Source: Corynebacterium mendelii
GTDB lineage: Bacteria > Actinomycetota > Actinomycetes > Mycobacteriales > Mycobacteriaceae
Direction of reading: 5' to 3'
Assembly: GCF_017307055.1 (NCBI RefSeq)
Contig: NZ_JAFLEQ010000008.1
Coordinates: forward strand, 612,126 to 661,531
DNA: 49,406 nt
Made by a program: the position numbers and the translations under genes. A model generated the notes under the pieces. The model did not search any database and had not been told where the DNA came from. It saw only the letters and a list, made by a program, of their open reading frames with translations. Positions 8,148 to 16,246 of this stretch are shown here, piece by piece (the stretch's first letter is position 1; each line of letters opens with the position of its first letter).

Positions 8148-10769
8148 CTACCGGCCGGCGTCGACTGCCCGGTTGCGCAGGCTGCGGGCCACCCGGTCGC
8201 GGCCTTCGGCGATCACCCGGCGCAAACCACCGGGAAGATCGTGGCCCAGAAGTTCATCGGCGCGGGCGATGGTGTCTTCTGTGACATCGTCGACCGGGAA
8301 CAGGGCGGTCAAGGTGGCAAGCGCCATCTCCGGGGTCTGGTTGGCCCACACTGATTCGGCGCGGCGGAAATAGTCCGGTGCCAGCCGGTTGGTCAGATGT
8401 TGCGATCCGGCATGGTGGTAGCCGGCGATCTTGTGGCGGATGCACAGATTCGACAGGTCGCAGTCATCGGTGGTGACCGCATCGAAGATGGCTTTTTTGT
8501 GCTCCAGATGCGGGATTGCGGCATCGGCGGCCCAGGCGAAGTTCTGGCCTGTGGCAGACCGGTCGCGGGTACGCTCCTCGGCGATGGCCTGGTCCGGGTC
8601 GTCGATCCTGTCGGCCGAGATCAAACCGGCCAGCGCCATCCAGCGCAGTTCAGCATCGACTTCGATGCCGGGGAAGGGGGCGCGGTCGTCAAGGATGTCA
8701 CGCATGACTTTTTCCAGTGGTGCGGTGACCTCCAGCTCCAGGGCGCGTTTGACGATCGCCAGCTGGTTGTCGTCACCGGTGGCCGGGTTGTGTGCGGCCT
8801 GCAGCAAAGCGGTGGTGACAAGCTCCAGTCCCTCGGCCTTCACCCACGTGCGGTCGGCGTAGGCGTCCAGGGCATGGGTGACCTGCAGGGTAACTCGTTC
8901 CACCACCGAGGATTCTGTTTCGGTCGGCAGCGCCCGGGCAGCCAGGGAGATGAAATCGCGTGCTTTCATCTGCCCGTCACGGGTCATCTCCCAGGCGGCC
9001 GACCAGCACAATGCCCGCGGCAGCGGCTCGGCGATATCCTGCAGATGGTCGATGACAAACTGCTTGGAATCCTCATCCAGCTGCATCAGGCAGTAGGTCA
9101 GATCATCGTCGTTGACCAGCACCAGGTCGGCTTTGGTTTCCCCGACAAGGCTGGCGACATCGGTTCGTTCGCCGTCGATATCCAGCTCCACCCGCTTGTA
9201 GCGGGTGACGGAACCGTCGTCGTTTCTCGCGTACAGCCCAACCGCCGTGCGGTGGGTGCGCAGCCCCCCGTCACCGGGTTGCGCCCCGGTCTGGGTGATG
9301 GCGAAGGAGGAGTAGGTGCCGTCATCGGCGACCGTGAATTCGGGGGCCAGCGTGTTCACCCCGGTGGTTTGCAGCCACTGGGCGGCCCAGTCGGACAGAT
9401 CCCTGCCGGAGGCTTTCTGCAGTGAATCCAGCAGATCGGCGAAGGTGGCGTTGGAGGAAGCGTGGGCGGCGAAATGGCGGCGCACCCCGGCGAAGAATTC
9501 CTCCCGGCCGACATAGGCCTGCAGCTGTTTCAACACCGAGGCGCCCTTGGCGTAGGTGATGCCGTCGAAGTTCTGCTCCACGGTTTCGATGTCGCTGGCA
9601 TCCGCCGAGATCGGGTGGGTGGTCGGCAGCTGGTCCTGCTGATAGGCCCATGATTTCTCACCGTTGGCGAATGTTACCCAGGCGGTGTCGTATTCGGTGT
9701 TTTCCGCCTGTGAGATCGTCGCCGCCCAGGTGGCGAAGGATTCGTTGAGCCACAGGTCATCCCACCACTGCATGGTCACCAGATCGCCGAACCACATGTG
9801 CGCCATCTCGTGCAGCACCGTGTCGCAGCGCCGCTCGTAGCGGGCCCGGGTCGTCTTCGAGGTGAACACGTATTCGTCGCGGTGGGTGACACAACCGGCG
9901 TTTTCCATCGCCCCCATGTTGAACTCCGGCACAAACGACTGGTCATATTTGCCGAAGGGGTAGGCCATGCCGAAATTGGCGTGGTAGAAATCGAAGCCCT
10001 GTTTCGTCTCACGGAAAAGCCGCTCGGTGTCCATGTGTTCGGCAATCGACTGCCGGCAAAACAGTCCCAGCGGAATCTCGATCTGGCCTTCCGGCTGCCC
10101 GGCCGGGGTTTCCGGGTGGTGGGTCAGCTTCCCGGTCCACACATCGCGGGCCTCGTAGTAGTCGCCGACCACAATGGCCACCAGGTAGGTCGACAGCTGG
10201 TAGTCGATCGAGCAGCGGTGCACTGCGGTGGTGTCCAGCTCCTCAACTGTCTGCTCGGCATTCGAGATGACCTTCCATCCCCGCGGGGTGGTCACCGTCA
10301 GATCGTAGGTGGCCTTCATATCCGGCTGGTCGAAACAGCAGAACATGCGCTTGGCGTCGGCGGTTTCGAACTGGGTGTAGCAGTAGACCCTGTCATCGGC
10401 CGGATCCACGAAACGGTGCAGTCCCTGGCCGGTCCGGGAATAGATGCAGCAGGCGTCGACAACCAGGGTGTGCCGGCCTGCGGACAGTCCGTCCAGCAGG
10501 ATGCCCTGCTCCTCGTCGTAGCTGCCCCGGTCGGTGGCCGCAACCGCTGAGGCGGTGATGTCGGTGCCGTCGAGAACAACCGAGGTGACCGACTCAGCCC
10601 GCAGATCAATAAAGGTCGAGCAGTCCTTGAGCGCCTCGAAGGTGATGGTGGTCACCGAGGGGAAGGTCGTCTCCGACACACTCAAGTCCAAATTGATCGA
10701 GTAATGGCTGACGCGGATGGCGGCTGCCCTGGCGCGGGCTTGTTCACGGGTGAGGTTGGTCGATGTCAT
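8148..10769 (-). CDS. pepN: Aminopeptidase N (M1 zinc metallopeptidase)
   Basis: This cytoplasmic enzyme removes N-terminal residues from peptides. The 873-residue product has the M1 exopeptidase motif GAMEN at residues 286-290. The zinc site HEMAH (His320, Glu321, His324) lies in LHEMAHMWFGDL, followed by NESFATW, which carries the third zinc ligand. The C-terminal half is the helical ERAP1-C-like domain. ATG 10769 (MTSTNLTREQ) gives the family-typical N-terminus; the frame continues upstream but through a long perfect hairpin, so an upstream start is unlikely. It is followed by a terminator. In mycobacteria pepN also neighbours the Rv2466c-type gene, as here. Confidence 0.96.
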   Translation of the reverse strand: MTSTNLTREQARARAAAIRVSHYSINLDLSVSETTFPSVTTITFEALKDCSTFIDLRAESVTSVVLDGTDITASAVAATDRGSYDEEQGILLDGLSAGRHTLVVDACCIYSRTGQGLHRFVDPADDRVYCYTQFETADAKRMFCCFDQPDMKATYDLTVTTPRGWKVISNAEQTVEELDTTAVHRCSIDYQLSTYLVAIVVGDYYEARDVWTGKLTHHPETPAGQPEGQIEIPLGLFCRQSIAEHMDTERLFRETKQGFDFYHANFGMAYPFGKYDQSFVPEFNMGAMENAGCVTHRDEYVFTSKTTRARYERRCDTVLHEMAHMWFGDLVTMQWWDDLWLNESFATWAATISQAENTEYDTAWVTFANGEKSWAYQQDQLPTTHPISADASDIETVEQNFDGITYAKGASVLKQLQAYVGREEFFAGVRRHFAAHASSNATFADLLDSLQKASGRDLSDWAAQWLQTTGVNTLAPEFTVADDGTYSSFAITQTGAQPGDGGLRTHRTAVGLYARNDDGSVTRYKRVELDIDGERTDVASLVGETKADLVLVNDDDLTYCLMQLDEDSKQFVIDHLQDIAEPLPRALCWSAAWEMTRDGQMKARDFISLAARALPTETESSVVERVTLQVTHALDAYADRTWVKAEGLELVTTALLQAAHNPATGDDNQLAIVKRALELEVTAPLEKVMRDILDDRAPFPGIEVDAELRWMALAGLISADRIDDPDQAIAEERTRDRSATGQNFAWAADAAIPHLEHKKAIFDAVTTDDCDLSNLCIRHKIAGYHHAGSQHLTNRLAPDYFRRAESVWANQTPEMALATLTALFPVDDVTEDTIARADELLGHDLPGGLRRVIAEGRDRVARSLRNRAVDAGR

Positions 10770-11164
10770 GCGGTTTCTTCCGGGCCTTTCAGTAGGTTTT
10801 TCACAATAAGCTGGTGCCGTCACTCCGGCAGGGCGGTGTGCCACCCTGCCGGAGTGACGGCCGCATACGACCAACTGTATCGGTCCGGCCACCGCCACCG
10901 GTGACGCGGCGGGTCATCCGGGTTTCAACCGGGGCCGGGTCAGCAGCTCCCCGTCGGCGGTGGTGCGTGTTTTTTCAAAGCCGCAATCAGACACCTGACC
11001 GGCAGCGCCGGTTTTCACCCCATCTCCCACCGCGTCACCGGTTCCGGCGGCCGGACCCGTGGGTGAAACGGTAATGTCGGGGCTGGATCCTGGGTTGTGG
11101 AAAACACCGGAGTCAAAAACCGGCAGCTTTGCAACCTGCACCAACAACAAAGAAAGAAGGACCC
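10770..11164. other. Divergent intergenic region, pepN / DsbA-fold enzyme
   Basis: This 395-bp gene-free region lies between divergent genes. Its only strong structure is the 17-bp hairpin at 10817-10860, listed separately. The remainder is GC-rich with no convincing open frame. Confidence 0.4.
10817..10860. repeat. Perfect 17-bp inverted repeat upstream of pepN
   Basis: CCGTCACTCCGGCAGGG (10817-10833) and its exact complement at 10844-10860 flank a 10-nt loop. It starts 48 bp upstream of the pepN ATG. No T-run follows on either strand. Confidence 0.8.
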
Positions 11165-11782
11165 GTGAGCGAGAAAGTCACCTTCTGGTTCGACGTCAGC
11201 TGCCCCTACTGCTGGATTACCTCCCGCTGGATCAAGGAGGTGGAAAAAGTCCGGGACATCGACATCGACTGGATTCCGATGAGCCTGTACGTGCTCAACG
11301 AAGGCCGTGATCTGCCCGACAACTACCGCCGCCACATCGACTCCACCATCTACCCGGCACGCATTTTCGCCTGGGTGAAAAAGAACCGGCCGGAAAAAAT
11401 CGACGCCCTCTACACGGCACTGGGCACCCTGGTGCACACCGACGGCAAAGGAAGCCCCGATTCCTGGGAGCACAACCGGGACCTGGTCAGTGACGCGCTG
11501 GCGGAATGCGGACTCGATGTCGAACTGATCGACATCGCCGACGACGAAGCCATCGATGACACGCTCAAGGCCTACCACGCCACCGCCATGGACGAAGTCG
11601 GCGACGACGTCGGTACCCCGGTGGTCAAAGTCGGCGGAACCGCGTTCTTCGGCCCCGTGCTCACCCGGATTCCCCGCGGCGAGCAAGCCGGCAAAATCTT
11701 CGACGGTGCGCTCCTTTTGGGAAGCTACGACCACTTTTTCGAGCTGAAGCGGTCCCGCAGTGAATCCCCGGTTTTTGACTGA
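11165..11782 (+). CDS. DsbA-family oxidoreductase, mycothiol-dependent nitroreductase type (Rv2466c-like)
   Basis: This is a 205-residue soluble thioredoxin-fold protein with the helical DsbA insertion. The active-site motif SCPYCW has Cys13 and Cys16. The cis-proline loop is GTPVVKV, followed by FFGPVLTRIPRG. The length, absence of a signal peptide, and gene order next to pepN and rpiB match the M. tuberculosis Rv2466c protein, a mycothiol-dependent reductase that acts in the cytoplasm. A role in oxidative stress is therefore inferred. GTG 11165 was chosen because AAGGA sits just upstream and the protein then starts at the first beta strand (EKVTFWFDV). The rpiB gene follows in the same direction. 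Confidence 0.88.
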   Translation: MSEKVTFWFDVSCPYCWITSRWIKEVEKVRDIDIDWIPMSLYVLNEGRDLPDNYRRHIDSTIYPARIFAWVKKNRPEKIDALYTALGTLVHTDGKGSPDSWEHNRDLVSDALAECGLDVELIDIADDEAIDDTLKAYHATAMDEVGDDVGTPVVKVGGTAFFGPVLTRIPRGEQAGKIFDGALLLGSYDHFFELKRSRSESPVFD

Positions 11783-11967
11783 ACCGGTCACTTTTTCCCC
11801 GTCCCCGACACAGCGGTCAGACGGGGAGATACCCCACCCACTCCCCGGCGCCCGTGGGCTGGCAGTCCATCCGGCCTGCCGCCCCACGGGTGCTGCCGCA
11901 GGTGGCCTGGCCGGTGGGACAACCACCGCCCCGGCTGGTGTGGGCCGGGCAGCGGCCGGGCCGCGCG

Positions 11968-12010
11968 CCGGGGAACAGTCACAGCAAACGCCCCGGGGAA
12001 CAGTCACAGC
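11968..12010 (+). repeat. Two 18-bp direct repeats upstream of rpiB
   Basis: CCGGGGAACAGTCACAGC occurs exactly at 11968-11985 and again at 11993-12010, a 25-bp period. A weaker third copy (CCCCGGAGACA) follows near 12016-12026. They sit just upstream of the rpiB -10 box, where an activator or repressor array would be. Confidence 0.75.
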
Positions 12011-12035
12011 GGGCGCCCCGGAGACAACTGTTCGG

Positions 12036-12041
12036 TAAAGT
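12036..12041 (+). promoter_or_regulatory. -10 box of leaderless rpiB
   Basis: TAAAGT at 12036-12041 is followed by seven bases and then ATG 12049. No Shine-Dalgarno is visible. No good -35 box is seen, consistent with a promoter that depends on upstream binding sites. Confidence 0.6.
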
Positions 12042-12048
12042 TTGTGGC

Positions 12049-12525
12049 ATGCGCATTTACCTTGGAGCGGACCATGCTGGGTTCGACATCAAAGAAGTCA
12101 TCAAACGCCATCTTCGCGATCAGGGACATGAGGTTGTCGACTGCGGTGCCCACACCTACGACGCCGCCGATGATTACCCGGCTTTCTGCATCACGGCCGC
12201 CAAGAAAACCGTCGCTGACCCGGGTTCGCTGGGAATTGTCATGGGAGGGTCCGGTAACGGTGAACAAATCGCCGCCAACAAAGTCGCCGGTGCCCGCTGT
12301 GCCCTGGCCTGGTCGGTGGAAACCGCGAAACTGGCCCGCGAACACAACAACGCCCAACTGATTGGCCTGGGCGGGCGGATGCACTCGGAAGCCGAGGCAC
12401 TGGCCATTGTTGATGCCTTCATCGAACAACCCTGGAGCGAGGAACCCCGCCACCAGAACCGGATCGACATCATCACCGAATTCGAAAACTCCGGCGATCT
12501 GCCGGAGATCCCGGAAGCCACGTAG
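12049..12525 (+). CDS. rpiB: Ribose-5-phosphate isomerase B
   Basis: This cytoplasmic enzyme interconverts ribose 5-phosphate and ribulose 5-phosphate in the pentose phosphate pathway. The 158-residue LacAB/RpiB protein starts MRIYLGADHAG, the family-typical phosphate-binding N-terminus. GGSGNGEQIAANK contains Glu72, the position of the catalytic base in mycobacterial RpiB, which lacks the cysteine used by the E. coli type. ALAWSVETAKLAREHNNAQ and IGLGGRMHS follow as expected. ATG 12049 follows from homology and the -10 box at leaderless spacing. A strong hairpin follows the gene. Confidence 0.95.
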   Translation: MRIYLGADHAGFDIKEVIKRHLRDQGHEVVDCGAHTYDAADDYPAFCITAAKKTVADPGSLGIVMGGSGNGEQIAANKVAGARCALAWSVETAKLAREHNNAQLIGLGGRMHSEAEALAIVDAFIEQPWSEEPRHQNRIDIITEFENSGDLPEIPEAT

Positions 12526-12576
12526 CAGATCTTTTTCCATCCGGCGGCCGGCACGGTTGCCCACCCGCCGGACATG

Positions 12577-12624
12577 AGCCGTCCTCCTGGGGTTTTCCAA
12601 CCGGAAAAGCCCGGGAGGACGGCT
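12577..12624 (+). terminator. rpiB terminator hairpin
   Basis: AGCCGTCCTCC (12577-12587) pairs with GGAGGACGGCT (12614-12624), and TTTTCC (12593-12598) pairs with GGAAAA (12603-12608). The result is a long two-part stem. Only TCATTA follows, so it would be a hairpin terminator with little U-run. Confidence 0.6.
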
Positions 12625-12640
12625 TCATTATGTGGCTCAA

Positions 12641-12665
12641 CGGGGGTGGACCCCCGGGCGTTTTT
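12641..12665 (+). terminator. Second terminator-like hairpin
   Basis: CGGGGGT (12641-12647) pairs with ACCCCCG (12650-12656) and is followed by GGCG and then TTTTT at 12661-12665. The 2-nt loop is too tight, so a shorter stem is likely. It may back up the rpiB terminator. Confidence 0.45.
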
Positions 12666-13128
12666 AAGCTTCACGGTACGAACCGGGTTATCCCCGCTCC
12701 CGTCGGCCGGACCCTTTGTTCGGTGACGGTGCCGCCGGCTGCTGCCCGGGATGAGGCGTGGCAGTGAAAACACACCGCTGTTTCCGGCGTTTCCCCCGGT
12801 TGCCGTCATGGGTTTACAACCACCACGGACCCGCGGCAGAGACCACCGGTGAGCGCACGTGTGACACCTGCCGCGGGCTGTGGCGCGTAGTGTTCCCGCG
12901 TGCGTGCGGATCAGGTTCACCGGGAAGGTGTCCCTATCTGGCATTTTTTCCCTCAGCCGGACGAAGCGGACAGCTGGTGGTCCGGGAAAAGGAAACGGTC
13001 ATTGTTGTGCCGGGAATTTTTGCCTCGATCCCCATCGGCGGGCAGTGGTCGCGGCTGTCCGCGGGCGGGCGGGAAAACCCGCGGCACCCGTCAATCGCCG
13101 AGCGCTAAACCGGTGGGGCGGGAACAGC

Positions 13129-13170
13129 AAAAAAACACCCGCCAAGCCAGTAAAACTACTGGTGGCGGGT
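13129..13170 (-). terminator. tRNA-Gly terminator
   Basis: On the minus strand ACCCGCCA and CCAGTA arms (complements of 13163-13170 and 13157-13162) pair with TACTGG and TGGCGGGT around a GTTT loop. The stem is followed within two bases by seven T residues (13135-13129). It is a classic intrinsic terminator just after the tRNA. Confidence 0.88.
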
Positions 13171-13181
13171 GGTTTTCTAAG

Positions 13182-13256
13182 TGGAGGGAACGACGGGAAT
13201 CGAACCCGCGTCTTCAGCTTGGAAGGCTGAGGTATTAGCCACTATACGACGTTCCC
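13182..13256 (-). tRNA. tRNA-Gly (anticodon TCC)
   Basis: The minus strand folds into a cloverleaf. The acceptor 5' arm GGGAACG (from 13256) pairs with CGTTCCC, the D-arm is short, and the anticodon stem CAGC/GCTG encloses CTTCCAA with anticodon TCC. The T-arm is GCGGG-TTCGATT-CCCGT. CCA is encoded at 13184-13182. An intrinsic terminator follows. tRNA genes of this kind are common integration targets, but no integrase is nearby. Confidence 0.95.
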
Positions 13257-13819
13257 AGAAGGCGGCGCGGTGAGATGGTGCCGCGCGACTTGTCCAAGCC
13301 TAACACCTTCTTGCCGGGCTGCAAAACTTGCCCGCGTACGGCCGGTTCCGGACCATCGTCGGGACATGGCACTGCGGTGGGCCGGTGGTGGTGTGCGATG
13401 GACGTGTGTGCTGAGACATTGGCGGAGTGGGGCAAATGGCGAAGGGGTGTCGACGGGGGTAATATTTAGTCGCAAGACAGTTTGGTCAAGAATGCTGAAG
13501 GTAATTCTGATAATCTTTTAGGGGTCGTCCAGTGTCAGCTCGGGCTTCATGGATTTGTGGCCGGCGGGGGATGGGGGCCGTGTTGCGGGTCCCCGGGCAT
13601 GGGGCAATGGGATATGTGTTTAGCACTCGTTTTGGCCTTCCGGGTGTGTGTGAGAGATCTGGGTAATGACCCAAATGAAAATTTACCCACCCCTTAAACA
13701 AAAATTAAGGCCTCCGGAAAACATGGAAATAGGGGGGAGTGTGTCATGTGTGGGTGCCGGCTACCGGTGCCGATTTTTCAGATTCATTAAGTAATCATTG
13801 AATATTTTGGCGTACCCTC
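13257..13819. other. AT-richer gene-free region upstream of the HTH gene
   Basis: The 563 bp have no credible gene. The part from about 13465 to 13800 is clearly more AT-rich than its surroundings. It contains short inverted repeats GGGTAA/TTACCC (13661-13666, 13683-13688) and CCTTAA/TTAAGG (13692-13697, 13705-13710). These could be operators or remnants of inserted DNA. Confidence 0.4.
13813..13818 (+). promoter_or_regulatory. Candidate -10 box of the small HTH gene
   Basis: TACCCT at 13813-13818 lies 1 nt before ATG 13820 and 7 nt before the second in-frame ATG at 13826. The spacing favours a leaderless start at 13826. Confidence 0.4.
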
Positions 13820-14050
13820 ATGGCCATGCAACCGAAAATTATTGACGCCGACACCGGACGTGAACTTTGGACCGCCATCGAGTGCGCCCGCTTTTCTGGT
13901 ACCGCCCGTGGCACTTTCACCAGCTATGCGGGACGGGGGCGTGCACCGCGCCCCGTCGCCAAGATGCACGGTTTGACACTGTGGGACTCCAAGACAATCC
14001 ATGAGTGGGTTGAGGAGCGCAACGCCAAAAAGGCGGCCCGCGAAAGTTAG
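13820..14050 (+). CDS. Small excisionase-like helix-turn-helix protein
   Basis: This is a 76-residue (or 74-residue from ATG 13826) basic DNA-binding protein. The pattern 'WTAIECARFSGTARGTF' then 'GRGRAPRPVAK' then 'LTLWDSKTIHEWVEERNAK' fits the winged-helix HTH_17/AlpA-excisionase type: first helices, a glycine turn, a wing with a Pro, and a final Trp-containing helix. It stands alone between tRNA-Gly and tRNA-Pro and is followed by a strong hairpin. Members act as recombination directionality factors or small transcription regulators. No integrase is present, so a regulatory role is as likely. The family call is by pattern only. Confidence 0.7.
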   Translation: MAMQPKIIDADTGRELWTAIECARFSGTARGTFTSYAGRGRAPRPVAKMHGLTLWDSKTIHEWVEERNAKKAARES

Positions 14051-14103
14051 CGTCCGGTCACTTGTGACAACCAATCGCCCCGCATGCATGACGGGGTGAT
14101 CGA

Positions 14104-14145
14104 CTCCGGGGCCGCCGGTGCATTGCGCATCCGGCGGCCCCGGAG
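14104..14145 (+). terminator. Hairpin after the HTH gene
   Basis: CTCCGGGGCCGCCGG (14104-14118) and its exact complement (14131-14145) form a 15-bp stem with a 12-nt loop. No T-run follows. Confidence 0.6.
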
Positions 14146-14287
14146 CGCCATTTCCGCGGATGTATTTCTTGTCCCCAATCCGTCATCGGCTGCGTATCCC
14201 AAGACACCGGGACAGGGCGGGGGCGGTGTGTGGTCGATCCAGGTCAGGTGCGGGTTTTCGTTTTCTCCGGCCCGAAAGCGCACCCTG

Positions 14288-14318
14288 TTGAAATCGGTGG
14301 TTGGCCCACCGGTAGACT
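14288..14318 (+). promoter_or_regulatory. Candidate tRNA-Pro promoter
   Basis: TTGAAA at 14288-14293 and TAGACT at 14313-14318 are separated by 19 bp. Transcription would start about 100 nt before the mature tRNA. Confidence 0.5.
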
Positions 14319-14422
14319 GACTGACCGAACCGCGATCGGGCCTTTCTGGATCAACCGCCACCGTCTGTGGCGGCCGGAATCTACCGCCGCGGGGCCATGG
14401 AAATGGCAGCCACTTGTTTTAA

Positions 14423-14496
14423 CGGGGTATGGCGCAGTTTGGTAGCGCACCTGCTTTGGGAGCAGGGGGTCGCAGGTTCAAATCCTGTTGCCCCGA
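14423..14496 (+). tRNA. tRNA-Pro (anticodon TGG)
   Basis: The acceptor CGGGGTA pairs with TGCCCCG at 14489-14495 and the discriminator A is at 14496. The D-arm is GGCGCAGTTTGGTAGCGCA. The anticodon stem CTGCT/AGCAG encloses TTGGG, giving anticodon TGG. The T-arm GCAGG-TTCAAAT-CCTGT is canonical. CCA is not encoded, unlike in the tRNA-Gly gene nearby. Confidence 0.95.
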
Positions 14497-14700
14497 CGAA
14501 ACGCCGGTTGTCCACAACACCTCCATCATCTACGGCTTGTCCGGGGTATGCCCGGGCCGACCGCATCCCGCGGTGACGGCGATGATGGTTGACGGGGTGG
14601 ATTCTCCGGCGGTGCCGTACCCGCCTGACGGCTCTGGGCACGGCTTTTATTACTCTGTCAACGACCGATTATTGAAGAACAGACATCAGGAGAGTGACTC

Positions 14701-16074
14701 GTGAAGAGTTCCGTCGAGAAGCTGAGCGACACCCGCGTCAAGATGACCGTAGAGGTTCCCTTCGACGAGTTGGACAAAGAATTCAACACCGCTTACAAGG
14801 CAATCGCCCAGCAGGTGAGCATTCCGGGTTTCCGCAAGGGTAAAGCACCCCGGCAGCTCATTGACGCCCGTTTCGGCCGCGGTGTGGTCCTGGAGCAGGT
14901 CATCAATGACATGCTTCCGTCCCGTCTGCAGGCCGCCTGTGATGAACTCGACGTCAACCCCCTGTCCCAGCCGCAGGTCGATGTCACCAAGGTCGAGGAC
15001 GGCGATGTCGTCGAGTTCACTGCTGAATGTGATGTACGCCCCGACTTCGAGCTTCCCGACTTTAGCTCCTACGAGATCGAGGTTGCCCCGGTCAAGGCTG
15101 TTGAGAAGGCCGTTGACGAGCAGCTGGATAACCTCCGCCAGCGTTTCGCCACCCGTACCAGCGTGGAGCGCAAGCCCCAGGACGGCGACACCGTCACCGT
15201 TGATCTGAAGGCCGCCATCGACGGCAAAGAGATCGAGGAGGTCTCCGCCGAAGACATGACCGTCACGGTTGGTTCCGAGGAACTGATCAAGGGTGTCGAC
15301 GAAGCCATCAAATCCACCGAGCCGGGTGAATCCAGCACCTTCACCACCACGCTGGAGCACGAGGACTACAAGGACAAAGAAGCCGAGATCACGGTTACGG
15401 TCAAAACGGTCAAGGAAACCAGCCTGCCCGAACTCGACGACGACTTCGCCGAGATGGCCAGTGAATACGACACCATCGACGAACTGCGCGAAGCCATCGC
15501 CAAGGACGCCGAGGAAGCCGTCAAGGCTGACCAGGCTGCTGAACTGCGGGATAAAGTTTTGAACAAGGCTCTCGACGAAGCCGCCTTCGAACTGCCGGAA
15601 GCGGTTGTCCAGGAACAGGTCAACGCCCAAAAGCGCAACCTGCTCAACCAGTTCGGCGGCGACGAGAAGATCCTCGACTCCCTGCTGCAGGGCCAGGGCA
15701 TGTCCCGCGAAACTTTCGAAGCCAACACCCGCGAGCAGGCCGAAAAAGCCGTGCGCACCCAGCTGTTCCTTGATGCGCTGGCGGAAAAAGTCAAGCCCGA
15801 GGTCACCCAGGAAGAGCTGTCCGAGCACATCATGTTCACGGCCCGTTCCTACAACATGGAGCCGCAGCAGTTCCTGCAGCAGCTGCAGACCTCGGGACAG
15901 ATCGGCAACCTGTTCGCCGATGTGCGCCGGGGCAAGGCACTGGCTGCCGCCATCTGCGAAGTCAAGGCCGCCGACACCGACGGCAACAGCTTCGATCCGG
16001 CCGTGTACTTCGGTGAGGAAGACGAACCCTCCGACAACACCGCCGACAACAACGAAGACAACAACGAAGACTAG
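14701..16074 (+). CDS. tig: Trigger factor (ribosome-bound chaperone)
   Basis: Trigger factor binds ribosomal protein L23 at the exit tunnel and shields nascent chains. The N-terminal ribosome-docking loop GFRKGKAP lies at residues 43-50. The FKBP-type prolyl isomerase domain is in the middle (about 155-245), and the helical substrate-binding arms follow. The 457-residue protein ends in an acidic Asn/Asp/Glu tail (DNTADNNEDNNED), typical of actinobacterial forms. GTG 14701 has AGGAG 7 nt upstream. The gene starts 204 bp after tRNA-Pro and is followed by clpP1, the same order as in mycobacteria. This links co-translational folding with the Clp protease. Confidence 0.97.
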   Translation: MKSSVEKLSDTRVKMTVEVPFDELDKEFNTAYKAIAQQVSIPGFRKGKAPRQLIDARFGRGVVLEQVINDMLPSRLQAACDELDVNPLSQPQVDVTKVEDGDVVEFTAECDVRPDFELPDFSSYEIEVAPVKAVEKAVDEQLDNLRQRFATRTSVERKPQDGDTVTVDLKAAIDGKEIEEVSAEDMTVTVGSEELIKGVDEAIKSTEPGESSTFTTTLEHEDYKDKEAEITVTVKTVKETSLPELDDDFAEMASEYDTIDELREAIAKDAEEAVKADQAAELRDKVLNKALDEAAFELPEAVVQEQVNAQKRNLLNQFGGDEKILDSLLQGQGMSRETFEANTREQAEKAVRTQLFLDALAEKVKPEVTQEELSEHIMFTARSYNMEPQQFLQQLQTSGQIGNLFADVRRGKALAAAICEVKAADTDGNSFDPAVYFGEEDEPSDNTADNNEDNNED

Positions 16075-16128
16075 ACACCGGCCTTCCGGCTGCCTCTTCG
16101 CTTGTCCGTCCCGGCAATCGGTTTGACA

Positions 16129-16162
16129 CTGCCCGCCCGCACCCGACGCTGCGCGCGGGCAG
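16129..16162 (+). terminator. Possible tig terminator hairpin
   Basis: CTGCCCGC (16129-16136) and GCGGGCAG (16155-16162) form an 8-bp stem with an 18-nt loop. No T-run follows, so this is weak. Confidence 0.35.
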
Positions 16163-16200
16163 CGGTCATTTCCGGTCCCGGCACCCACCGGCGGGTCGGC

Positions 16201-16218
16201 CTAACGCTTACAGCGAAC
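16201..16218 (+). promoter_or_regulatory. Candidate ClgR operator upstream of clpP1P2
   Basis: CTAACGCTTACAGCGAAC fits the corynebacterial ClgR consensus WNNWCGCYNANRGCGWWS at 17 of 18 positions, with only the first base off. It is centred about 50 bp upstream of the start predicted from the -10 box TAGCCT (16247-16252), a normal activator position. ClgR activates clpP1P2 in C. glutamicum. Confidence 0.7.
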
Positions 16219-16246
16219 AAAAGCGGTCTGTGCCCTGATAAGCCGG

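Larger units (their letters stand above)
12526..13128. other. Gene-free region after rpiB
   Basis: About 600 bp has no frame with coding character. It contains two hairpins at 12577-12624 and 12641-12665. In several relatives a formamidopyrimidine-DNA glycosylase gene lies downstream of rpiB; I cannot find a readable remnant of it here. Confidence 0.4.
14051..14422. other. Intergenic region between the HTH gene and tRNA-Pro
   Basis: The 372 bp contain the HTH-gene hairpin at 14104-14145 and the candidate tRNA-Pro promoter at 14288-14318. I see no other structure or gene. Confidence 0.4.

Noticed and set aside
13182..14496. Integrated phage or genomic island between the two tRNA genes
   Set aside because: Only one small HTH gene is present; no integrase, no second attachment site and no phage genes.
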